Shown: positions 1 to 6,261 of the stretch, in pieces
How the letters are laid out: each line of letters begins with the position of its first letter
Numbering within the stretch: the first letter of the stretch is position 1
Assembly (NCBI GenBank): GCA_025363325.1
Contig: JANYEF010000161.1
Span: 1 to 6,761 of the forward strand
Origin: Nitrospira sp.
GTDB lineage: Bacteria > Nitrospirota > Nitrospiria > Nitrospirales > Nitrospiraceae
Reading direction: 5' to 3'
Length of the DNA: 6,761 nucleotides
Made by a program: the position numbers and the translations under genes
The notes under the pieces: model-generated
Told to the model about the DNA's origin: nothing
The model's database searches: none
What the model saw: the letters and a program-made list of their open reading frames with translations, nothing else

Positions 1-874
1 GGTGGCCGGACGGTCCGTAACGGTTGCGCTGTCCGGTATTGGCGGCGACGAACTCTTCGGCGGCTATCCTCGCTATCTTGGTCTGCGCGCGGCGGCTCAG
101 TATGCGGCGCTTCCTGTGGCGATGCGCTCATGGATCGCGTCTCGTGCCGCCTCCTGTCTGCCAGATGGTTCAGGAGGCCGCAACGTTCGTGGCCGCATCA
201 AACGGTTTTTGCGGGATGGCTATCGTCCGTTGGACGAGCAATACCTCCGCTGGACGACGTTTCAGCCGTCTGGATGGGACGCGCCGCGATTTGCCGATGG
301 ACTCCGTTCTGCTGTGGCCGATAGCCCGGCGCTTCGCAATGTTCGGAGCCTCTTTGGCCAATGGCCTTCACCAGAGCCGGCCGACCGAGCAATGGGCGTT
401 GATCTACAAACTTATTTGCCGGACGATCTGTTACGGATGGGCGATCGGATGAGCATGGTCCATTCGCTCGAACTTCGTGTCCCCTTCTGCGACCACCATC
501 TGCTGGCCTTCGCCTGCTCATTACCGGCAGCGACCAGATTACAAGGCTGGAAGTTAAAGGGATTTATGAGGTCAGCGTTGCAAGGTATTTTGCCTAAAAG
601 CATTATCTCTGGCCCTAAAAAAGGCTTTATGCTGCCCATCGGACGATGGTTACGAGAGGATCTGCGCGAGATGAGTCGGGACTTGCTCTCCGATGAGGCG
701 ATCCGCCGGCGAGGCTATGTCACTCCTGCCTATGTGCAGTGGCTGCTCGCAGAGCACGACAGTGGCCGGCGGAATTTCACGGATCAACTCTATGCGCTCA
801 TGGTGTTGGAACTGTGGCACCAGCAGATGGCGCAGCCTGTTTCCAGCCATTCGATGAGAGTGGGCGTGGCATGA
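1..874 (+). CDS. asnB: Asparagine synthase (glutamine-hydrolysing) family protein, C-terminal part (5' truncated by window)
   Basis: This is the ATP-dependent amidotransferase half of an AsnB-family enzyme. The family activates a carboxylate as an acyl-AMP and amidates it with ammonia from glutamine. The reading frame is open to the window edge (first full codon at base 2), so the GTG there is probably internal. Family members have about 600 residues; only about 290 are here, and the N-terminal glutaminase domain and the PPi-loop SGGxDS lie upstream. Counting the codon at base 2 as residue 1, the motif SGIGGDELFGGY is at 11-22. The C-terminal signature LPDDLLRMGDRMSM is at 139-152, SLELRVPF at 155-162, and a K-rich PKKGF segment with a downstream W at about 205-216. 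The acidic residue common in SG(E/D)G is Ile13 here. In a glycan operon, such paralogues more plausibly amidate a sugar acid or another carboxylate (as proposed for WbpS in Pseudomonas O-antigen) than make free asparagine; that is inference. The stop overlaps the next start by ATGA. Confidence 0.93.
   Translation, partial: VAGRSVTVALSGIGGDELFGGYPRYLGLRAAAQYAALPVAMRSWIASRAASCLPDGSGGRNVRGRIKRFLRDGYRPLDEQYLRWTTFQPSGWDAPRFADGLRSAVADSPALRNVRSLFGQWPSPEPADRAMGVDLQTYLPDDLLRMGDRMSMVHSLELRVPFCDHHLLAFACSLPAATRLQGWKLKGFMRSALQGILPKSIISGPKKGFMLPIGRWLREDLREMSRDLLSDEAIRRRGYVTPAYVQWLLAEHDSGRRNFTDQLYALMVLELWHQQMAQPVSSHSMRVGVA
871..874 (+). other. ATGA stop/start overlap (AsnB-like to double glycosyltransferase)
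   Basis: The TGA stop of the asparagine synthase-like gene (872-874) shares bases with the ATG of the glycosyltransferase gene (871-873). Only a weak purine stretch (GAGAG at 856-860) precedes it. This points to coupled translation from one transcript and fixes the glycosyltransferase start. Confidence 0.8.
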
Positions 875-3294
875 ACGTCGTCCTGCTCGCAGAAGTCACG
901 GTCGAACGGGTGATCGGTGGCGCCGAGCGAGTTCTCCGGCAGCAGGCGTTGGGGCTCGCCAAGCTGGGTCATCATGTGCGCGTGATCGCGCGGGCTCCCT
1001 TCGAGTCTGCCGAGGCCACCTTATCGATTGGAACCGTGACCGAACGGCGGTATCCTGTGACGCGAACCAGCGAGCCGGCCTTTGTCTGGTCTTCGGTGCA
1101 GAATTCCCTTCGGGCGTTTGATCTGACGCGGCAGACTAGTCCTATCGATGTCGCCATGATTCATCAGTCACTGGCTGGACTGGGTCCGATCTTGTCCCGC
1201 TATCGATCCGTCAGCCACTGGGTCTACGTGTGTCACTCGTTGGCACATGAGGAGTACCTGACCAGAGCAGAGCGGGCATCAACGACGCTAGAATGGGTCA
1301 GGCGGCGGCTGAGCGTGCGCGCCCGGCGTTGGATCGAACGAATGGTGATGCGCCGCTGTCATCATGTGATCGTCTTGAGCGAATTCATGAAGCAACAAGT
1401 GATGGTCGCCCACGGAATCGCATCGAGGCACATCACCGTGGTTCCCGGCGCAGCAGATCTAGCCACATTCTATCCGGCACAGGATCGGAACGAGGTCAGG
1501 CGAGAGCTCAAATTGCCGGAGGGCCGTACGCTGTTGTTCACGGTTCGCAATCTAGTCCCGCGCATGGGGTTGGAACATCTTCTCGATGCCATGACGATGC
1601 TTGGGGAGGAGCAGCGGAATCTATTGCTCCTGATCGGCGGGGAGGGCCCACTGCGCCCGCGATTGGAGGAGTTGATTCACAGTAAGGGGTTACAAGACTC
1701 AGTGGAGTTGCTCGGATTTGTGCCGGAGGAGCAATTGGCAAAGTACTACCAGGCCTCTGACTTGGTGGTGATGCCGACGTTGCAACTCGAAGGATTCGGC
1801 TTGGTGACGGTCGAGTCGCTGGCCTGCGGCACGCCGGTGATGGGGACGCCGGTCGGCGCGATTCCAGAAGTGTTGAGCACGGTTGATCCGATGCTGGTGA
1901 CGGAAGGGACAGACGGAGTATCTCTCGCACATACATTACGATCGCTGCTGAAGCGCTTTCGTGATCAACCAGGTGAACGAGAGCGTATCTCAAAGAAAGG
2001 TCGTGAGGTTGTGGAACGGCGGTACAACTGGGTGGCGCATACGGCTGATCTGGATCGTCTCTTCGTGAGCCTGTCGAAGGACAGACAGGCTGTGCCGCAT
2101 CAGTCAGCCGGGGCGCGGAAGGTGATCCATGTGATTACGCGCCTCGACTATGGTGGGTCGGCGCAGAATACGATGCTGACCGCCCTCGGCCATGACCGTG
2201 AGCAGTTCGAGCCGCTCGTGGTCGCCGGGTATCCAGGTGGTTGGGATGCGCAAGGCGGGCAGGCAGCAACCGAAGAGAATTGCCGGCGACTCGAAAATGC
2301 CGCAGTTCGTTGGATGATACTTCCTTCGCTAACGCGAGAGGTCAATCCGTTCAAGGATGCGCAGGCCCTGTGGCAATTGATTCGCCTCTTCCGGCAAGAG
2401 CGTCCGGCATTGGTCCATACCCATACATCGAAGGCCGGTGTGTTAGGGCGAGTGGCGGCCTGGATCGCGAAGGTGCCAGTCATCGTCCACACGCCGCACG
2501 GCCATGTGTTCTACGGGCACTTCGGTCCAATCCGATCCTGGCTGTTTCTTCAGATCGAACGGGTGCTGAGTGCGATCACGGATCGACTGATTGCGCTGAC
2601 GGACGCGGAACGACAGGATCATCTCGATCGCGATGTCGGTAAAGCCGACCGGTTTGCCGTGGTACCGAGCGGGATCGATCGCGAGCGGTTTGGACGGGCG
2701 AGGGTTCAGGGGAAACAACAGCCGGATTGGTTTGGCTGTCCACCGGATGCGCTGGTCGTCGGATCGGTCGGGTGGCTCACCGATATTAAAGGCCATGAAT
2801 ACCTGATCGAGGCCGTTGCTAAATTGAAACAGGACTTTCCCTCCCTCCATCTCGTGATCATCGGGAGTGGAGATCGGCATGACGCACTCATTCAGCAAGC
2901 GGAGTTGGCCGGTCTCCGTGATGCCGTGCATCTCTTGGGTCACAGGGACGACATCGAGGCCTGTCTCGCTGGGATGGATCTGTTCGTCTTGCCTTCGCTC
3001 AATGAAGGGATGGGGCGTGCGTTGATCGAGGCCATGGCCGCCGGACTACCGGTGATTGCCTCCCGCGTCGGTGGGATTCCATCCGTGATCGATCACGAGC
3101 GAACCGGTTTGCTGGTGCCACCTGGTGATGCCGGTGCGTTGGCGGATGCGTTGCGTAGATTGCTTGATCGACCGGAGTGGGCGACACAGTTAGGCGTGGC
3201 GGCGAGCCGTAGCGTGGACAGCCGATATGGGTCGGTCTCCATGGTCCACGCAATCGAATCAATCTTTGCCGAGGCGCTGAGTGTTCGTGGGTAA
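871..3294 (+). CDS. Tandem double glycosyltransferase (two GT4-like GT-B modules in one chain)
   Basis: The 807-residue protein holds two consecutive nucleotide-sugar glycosyltransferases, each with a full GT-B fold. Module 1 (about 1-400) opens with MNVVLLAE and a GGAERV loop at 16-21. It has a VPG element at 191-193 and the EGFGLVTVE signature, where E307 and E315 form the E-x7-E pair of GT4 enzymes. A short Arg/Gln/Ser linker (about 402-417) follows. Module 2 (about 418-807) restarts with VIHVITRLDYGGSAQ, then HTHTSKAG at 516-523, TPHGH at 541-545, VPSGID at 598-603, KGHEYLIEA at 640-648 and a second pair, E712 and E720. There is no signal peptide or clear membrane segment, so it is probably a cytoplasmic or membrane-peripheral enzyme elongating a lipid-linked glycan. 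A longer reading from 739 is possible but would run deep inside the upstream gene; the ATG at 871 matches the fold's first strand and gives ATGA coupling. Ordinary GT4 enzymes have about 350-420 residues, so the length fits two units. Donors and acceptors are unknown. Confidence 0.93.
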   Translation: MNVVLLAEVTVERVIGGAERVLRQQALGLAKLGHHVRVIARAPFESAEATLSIGTVTERRYPVTRTSEPAFVWSSVQNSLRAFDLTRQTSPIDVAMIHQSLAGLGPILSRYRSVSHWVYVCHSLAHEEYLTRAERASTTLEWVRRRLSVRARRWIERMVMRRCHHVIVLSEFMKQQVMVAHGIASRHITVVPGAADLATFYPAQDRNEVRRELKLPEGRTLLFTVRNLVPRMGLEHLLDAMTMLGEEQRNLLLLIGGEGPLRPRLEELIHSKGLQDSVELLGFVPEEQLAKYYQASDLVVMPTLQLEGFGLVTVESLACGTPVMGTPVGAIPEVLSTVDPMLVTEGTDGVSLAHTLRSLLKRFRDQPGERERISKKGREVVERRYNWVAHTADLDRLFVSLSKDRQAVPHQSAGARKVIHVITRLDYGGSAQNTMLTALGHDREQFEPLVVAGYPGGWDAQGGQAATEENCRRLENAAVRWMILPSLTREVNPFKDAQALWQLIRLFRQERPALVHTHTSKAGVLGRVAAWIAKVPVIVHTPHGHVFYGHFGPIRSWLFLQIERVLSAITDRLIALTDAERQDHLDRDVGKADRFAVVPSGIDRERFGRARVQGKQQPDWFGCPPDALVVGSVGWLTDIKGHEYLIEAVAKLKQDFPSLHLVIIGSGDRHDALIQQAELAGLRDAVHLLGHRDDIEACLAGMDLFVLPSLNEGMGRALIEAMAAGLPVIASRVGGIPSVIDHERTGLLVPPGDAGALADALRRLLDRPEWATQLGVAASRSVDSRYGSVSMVHAIESIFAEALSVRG

Positions 3295-3296
3295 GC

Positions 3297-3303
3297 AAGG
3301 CGG
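3297..3303 (+). promoter_or_regulatory. Ribosome binding site for the PHP-domain gene
   Basis: AAGGCGG lies in the 13-base gap after the glycosyltransferase stop. The AAGG core ends 7 bases before the ATG at 3308. This supports 3308 over the upstream GTG at 3281, and the start coincides with a textbook signal peptide. Confidence 0.6.
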
Positions 3304-3307
3304 TCAG

Positions 3308-4801
3308 ATGAGAGATGCGCTGCGACCGATCCTAGCATTCGTAACGGCGGTGTTGTGCCTGTGCTTCATTGTTGTGCGCGCACAGGCGTCGGATGATCGG
3401 CAGCAGCTACTGGCGACGATGCACGTCCATAGTACAGCCAGCACCGGTGAATTGACCGTTGAGGCGCTGGCCGAACGGGCAGAACAGCTCGGCCTGGATG
3501 TGCTGATTCTGACCGACAACTTTTCTCTACGCTATGAATATGGACTCTGGCCCCTGCCTGGTCTCTTGAAACAACAGATTCATTTTCCATCTGTGCTGGA
3601 GTATGGAATCGAACGGTATGTGGACGAGATCGCGGCAGCGCAGAGCCATCATCCAAAGCTGATCATCCTGCCGGGTGTCGAGGTCGCCCCCTATTATTAT
3701 TGGACCGGTTCGTTATGGGGACGCTCGTTGACGATGCATAATGCACAGCGAAATCTATTAGTATTCGGCCTGACCAAGCCGGAGGACTATCGATCCCTCC
3801 CTGCGAGTGGGAATCCTGGATCCTACTCGTTCGATTGGCGAGGGGCGGTGAATGGCGCGCCGATGTTGTTGGTTGTTCCCGCCGTCTGGCTATGGAGGCC
3901 GCTCCGTCGCCGTACCGATCGGCGATCGCTCCGGCGAACGATCGCCTGTACCCTGATCGTCCTTGCGGTGGCACTGGTGGCCAATGCCTGGCCTCTGAGT
4001 CAGCCTGCGTTCAGTTCCTATGACGACCGGCTGGGGTATCGTCCCTATCAGGCCCTCATCGATGATGTGAGGACCAAGGGCGGGCTTGTTTTTTGGTCGA
4101 TGACAGAAGCGCGAGACTTTCATGAATATGCTGTTGGGCCATTGGGAACCGTGACCGTCAAGACGGAACCTCACCCTGAGGCGTTGTTGCAGACGACAGG
4201 GTATACCGGATTTGGCGGGCTCTATCAGGATGGGCGAACCATCATCAAGCCGGGTGAGCTATGGGATCGGTTGTTGCAATTGCCTGCACATGAGCAGCGA
4301 CCGATCCCAGTGCTCATCGGGGAGCTGGCGTTTCATGGATTGAGCGATGCCGGGAAGGACCTCGATCGTCTTGTGACGGTGCTCTGGGTGAAAGAACGAA
4401 CGGTTGCCGGCGTGCTGGAGGCGCTTCGAGCCGGTCACGCCTATGCGGTGGGTGATGGCGATCATCAGGTCCAGCTTCGACTCGATGAGTTTCGAGTGGT
4501 GTGCCAGGGCGGAACCAAATCGGCTTCGGTTGGCGATAGGCTCAATCCAGGCGGGGCGCGCGATCTCATGGTCCACCTTTCCGTCACGGCGACGGATCGC
4601 GGGCGCCATCCTGTGAAGGTGCGGGTGATTCGTTCCGGCCAGGTTCTGGCTCAGTTGGCAGGCGAGACACCATTTCGCGTCGACTGGCCCGACACAGCCG
4701 TGCCAATAGACGAGCGCACGACCTATCGCCTGGAAATCACCGGCAGCGGCGAGCTGTTGAGTAATCCGATCTTCGTCGAGGAAGTGATGGGTGATCGGTG
4801 A
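3308..4801 (+). CDS. Exported/membrane-anchored PHP-domain protein (CehA/McbA-like), PHP fold interrupted by a membrane hairpin
   Basis: The 497-residue protein belongs to the PHP-fold metal-dependent hydrolase superfamily. I chose the ATG at 3308, with AAGG at 3297-3300, over an in-frame GTG at 3281 that lies inside the previous gene. Residues 1-27 look like a Sec signal peptide with an AQA cleavage motif at 25-27; if it is not cut, it would be an N-terminal anchor. PHP motifs: H39-V-H41, LTDN at 68-71 (usually TDH), PGVEV with E125, and H144. Residues about 180-196 and 212-228 are hydrophobic and flank an Arg-rich loop (eight Arg in 197-210), so a membrane hairpin seems inserted between the PHP halves. 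The second half resumes at about 244, with GGLVFWSMTEA where an AHP motif is expected, FHGLSDAG at 342-349 and EALRAGHAYA at 371-380. A beta-rich C-terminal domain ends in SNPIFVEE (485-492). Both PHP halves would face the periplasm. Hydrolysis of a phosphoester or other bond in the envelope is possible, but substrate and activity are unknown, and missing ligands leave room for a non-catalytic role. Confidence 0.85.
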   Translation: MRDALRPILAFVTAVLCLCFIVVRAQASDDRQQLLATMHVHSTASTGELTVEALAERAEQLGLDVLILTDNFSLRYEYGLWPLPGLLKQQIHFPSVLEYGIERYVDEIAAAQSHHPKLIILPGVEVAPYYYWTGSLWGRSLTMHNAQRNLLVFGLTKPEDYRSLPASGNPGSYSFDWRGAVNGAPMLLVVPAVWLWRPLRRRTDRRSLRRTIACTLIVLAVALVANAWPLSQPAFSSYDDRLGYRPYQALIDDVRTKGGLVFWSMTEARDFHEYAVGPLGTVTVKTEPHPEALLQTTGYTGFGGLYQDGRTIIKPGELWDRLLQLPAHEQRPIPVLIGELAFHGLSDAGKDLDRLVTVLWVKERTVAGVLEALRAGHAYAVGDGDHQVQLRLDEFRVVCQGGTKSASVGDRLNPGGARDLMVHLSVTATDRGRHPVKVRVIRSGQVLAQLAGETPFRVDWPDTAVPIDERTTYRLEITGSGELLSNPIFVEEVMGDR

Positions 4802-4881
4802 TGAGTGATGCGAGGCGACTAGGGCATAAGAGAGAATCTGCGCAGTTCCGTACTCATCACCCATCACTCATCACCGATCAC
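4791..4881. repeat. 20-bp perfect inverted repeat with 51-base spacer (GTGATG/CATCAC-type)
   Basis: The left arm is 4791-4810 (GTGATCGGTGATGAGTGATG) and the right arm 4862-4881 is its exact reverse complement; 51 bases lie between. The arms are built from short GTGATG-like units, so a second register also pairs: 4784-4795 with 4856-4867 (12 bases). In RNA the main register would form a long stem. No T-run follows the right arm, so it is not a classic Rho-independent terminator. The left arm contains the PHP gene's stop codon (4799-4801) and supplies its last codons. The right arm ends 7 bases before the WbqC-family start. It may be a member of a dispersed intergenic repeat family, an mRNA stability or attenuation element, or a remnant of a small mobile repeat. 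Confidence 0.85.
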
Positions 4882-4888
4882 TGAGTGT

Positions 4889-5596
4889 ATGCGCGTCACG
4901 ATTCATCAACCGCAGTTTTTGCCCTGGCTTGGGTATCTGGACAAGATCGATCAAGCGGATCTGTTCATCGCCTTGGATTCGGTGCAGTTTAAGAAGAACG
5001 AGTGGCAAAATCGCAATCGGATCAGAACTGCGGACGGCTGCCAATGGATCACCGTGCCGGTCCTCCACCACTTTGGTCAACTGCTGAAAGATGTTCGAAT
5101 CAATCAGTCCGTGACCTGGCGGAGTCAGCACTTGCGCGCCGTCGAGATGCATTATGCGCGGGCGCCATTCCGCGAGCGCTATCTGCCGGAGTTGCGCAGC
5201 CTCTATGAGGCGCCATGGGAACAGTTGCACGACCTGAATATGGCGGTGATTCGCTGGCTGCTCAAGGCCTTTGGGATTGTGACGCCCGTTCGTTGTGCGT
5301 CGGAGTGGGAGGCGCGCGAAGAGCCCACCAACCGGTTGATCGATCTGTGCCATGCCGTCGGAGCCTCGGGGTATCTCTCCGGTCCAGGCGGGGAGCAGTA
5401 TCTGGACATCGCGCGGTTCGAATCGTCCGGATTGCGGCTGGAGATTCAACAGTTCCAACATCCGATGTATCGGCAAGTCTATGAACCATTCATGCCGGCA
5501 ATGTCGGCCATCGATCTGTTGTTCTGTTGCGGCCCGGAAGCGCTGACGCGATTGCGGGAGGCACGGGCGGGACAGAAGGTGGTCACGGCGGGCTAA
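4889..5596 (+). CDS. WbqC-family protein
   Basis: The 235-residue protein matches the WbqC-like family found in O-antigen and other surface-glycan clusters. The N-terminal signature HQPQFLPWLGYLDKI is at 6-20, followed by an acidic LFIALDSVQF strand (25-34) and the NRNRI motif (41-45). The conserved C-terminal region has YLSGPGGEQYLD at 162-173 and FMPAMSAIDLLFCCGPEAL at 201-219. The length is usual for the family and the protein looks complete, soluble and cytoplasmic. The biochemical role of the family is not firmly established as far as I know; it often sits beside amino-sugar genes, and transfer of an acyl or aminoacyl group to an amino sugar is one suggestion. Here it precedes a PIG-L deacetylase and a DegT aminotransferase, which fits an amino-sugar role. 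The ATG at 4889 aligns with the family N-terminus but has no clear Shine-Dalgarno sequence, because the inverted repeat ends just upstream. Confidence 0.9.
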   Translation: MRVTIHQPQFLPWLGYLDKIDQADLFIALDSVQFKKNEWQNRNRIRTADGCQWITVPVLHHFGQLLKDVRINQSVTWRSQHLRAVEMHYARAPFRERYLPELRSLYEAPWEQLHDLNMAVIRWLLKAFGIVTPVRCASEWEAREEPTNRLIDLCHAVGASGYLSGPGGEQYLDIARFESSGLRLEIQQFQHPMYRQVYEPFMPAMSAIDLLFCCGPEALTRLREARAGQKVVTAG

Positions 5597-5604
5597 TACT
5601 GAGT

Positions 5605-5611
5605 AAGGGGG
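5605..5611 (+). promoter_or_regulatory. Strong ribosome binding site for the PIG-L deacetylase gene
   Basis: AAGGGGG ends 5 bases before the ATG at 5617, within the 20-base gap after the WbqC-family stop. It decides for 5617 over the open upstream frame reaching back to 5527 (inside the previous gene) and over the internal ATG at 5641. Confidence 0.7.
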
Positions 5612-5616
5612 ATGAA

Positions 5617-6261
5617 ATGGCGAACGAACGTAGAGTGCCAATGCGGATCCTGGCAATTGGCGCCCATCCGGACGATATTGAGGCCGGGTGCGGTGGCACG
5701 CTACTCAAGTATGCGCAAAAGGGGCATCGTATTTTTCTGATGGTAATGACGGCCGGCGATAAGGGGGGCTCGGGCGGCGTGCGCAAGCGTGAGCAGGAGC
5801 AATCGGCGAAACAATTACGGGCCGAAAAGATTTTCTGGGGCGGTTATGAGGACACAGCGGTTCCGATGGGGCGCGAATTGATTCAGGAGATCGAAGAGGT
5901 GGTAAAGGAAGTTGAGCCGCATTTTATTTTTTCGCATTATCACGACGACACCCATCAGGACCATCGGAATCTCGCGATGAGTACAATTACCGCGACCCGC
6001 TATACCAAGAACGTGTTGTTTTACGAAGGACCGACAACCCAGAACTTCTCGCCGACCGTCTTTGTCGATATTGACCAGGTGGTCGAGGAGAAGGTCAAAT
6101 CGATCGAAGCCCACGCATCGCAGGTAAAAAAGACCAACATCGAAGATCTGAGCATCGTGGATGTGATTCGGGCCGGCGCGCATTTCCGAGGCATCCAGGG
6201 TCGGGTGAAAAACGCAGAAGGCTTTGTTCCTCTGCGATTGTTTATTAATATCGGCCTATGA
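5617..6261 (+). CDS. PIG-L/LmbE-family N-acetylglucosaminyl deacetylase-like hydrolase
   Basis: The 214-residue protein is a complete PIG-L (LmbE-like) zinc hydrolase. The family removes N-acetyl groups from GlcNAc-type sugars, as in BshB of bacillithiol synthesis and MshB of mycothiol synthesis. The first motif AHPDD is at 16-20, with H17 and D20 the expected zinc ligands and D19 the likely catalytic base. The second motif HYHDDTHQDHR is at 107-117 and supplies the remaining ligand through a His of HQDH. There is no signal peptide, so the substrate is probably a cytoplasmic sugar nucleotide, glycoside or the inner face of a lipid-linked glycan. It lies 20 bases after the WbqC-family gene and overlaps the aminotransferase by ATGA, so translation is probably coupled. 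In this locus it would free an amino group for later modification, or act on a small thiol precursor; the first seems likelier from context. Its base composition is clearly lower in GC than its neighbours (see findings). Confidence 0.93.
   Translation: MANERRVPMRILAIGAHPDDIEAGCGGTLLKYAQKGHRIFLMVMTAGDKGGSGGVRKREQEQSAKQLRAEKIFWGGYEDTAVPMGRELIQEIEEVVKEVEPHFIFSHYHDDTHQDHRNLAMSTITATRYTKNVLFYEGPTTQNFSPTVFVDIDQVVEEKVKSIEAHASQVKKTNIEDLSIVDVIRAGAHFRGIQGRVKNAEGFVPLRLFINIGL
6258..6261 (+). other. ATGA stop/start overlap (PIG-L to DegT aminotransferase)
   Basis: The TGA stop of the deacetylase gene (6259-6261) overlaps the ATG of the aminotransferase gene (6258-6260). The upstream bases are AT-rich with no Shine-Dalgarno match, so initiation probably depends on ribosomes finishing the deacetylase. 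Confidence 0.8.

Noticed and set aside
739..870. N-terminal extension of the double glycosyltransferase by 44 codons
   Set aside because: It overlaps the conserved C-terminal region of the AsnB-like gene and adds low-complexity Arg-rich residues before the true first strand of the GT-B fold at the ATG at 871.
1..874. Lasso-peptide or antibiotic amidotransferase (AsnB-like cyclase)
   Set aside because: No precursor peptide or B1/B2 protease-like gene is nearby; the neighbours are glycosyltransferase and sugar-modification genes.
1293..1685. Short plus-strand frames inside the glycosyltransferase gene (for example 1293-1685 and 2241-2642)
   Set aside because: They are out-of-frame shadows, rich in Arg, Ser and Gly, with no motifs, lying over well-conserved GT4 sequence.
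4259..4867. Open frame of 202 codons on the minus strand opposite the end of the PHP gene
   Set aside because: Its N-terminus would be encoded by the inverted repeat and the rest opposes the conserved C-terminal domain of the PHP protein. It has no family features.
4791..4890. Rho-independent terminator
   Set aside because: The stem is long, but it has a 51-base loop and no T-run after the right arm; the following gene starts within a few bases.
5527..5616. N-terminal extension of the PIG-L protein
   Set aside because: It lies mostly inside the WbqC-family gene and is Gly-rich without family similarity. A strong AAGGGGG site places the start at 5617.
4871..5656. Long open frame (261 codons) on the minus strand opposite the WbqC-family gene
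   Set aside because: The plus strand has clear WbqC-family motifs over the same bases. The minus-strand translation shows no recognisable motif, and such mirror frames are common in GC-rich coding DNA.
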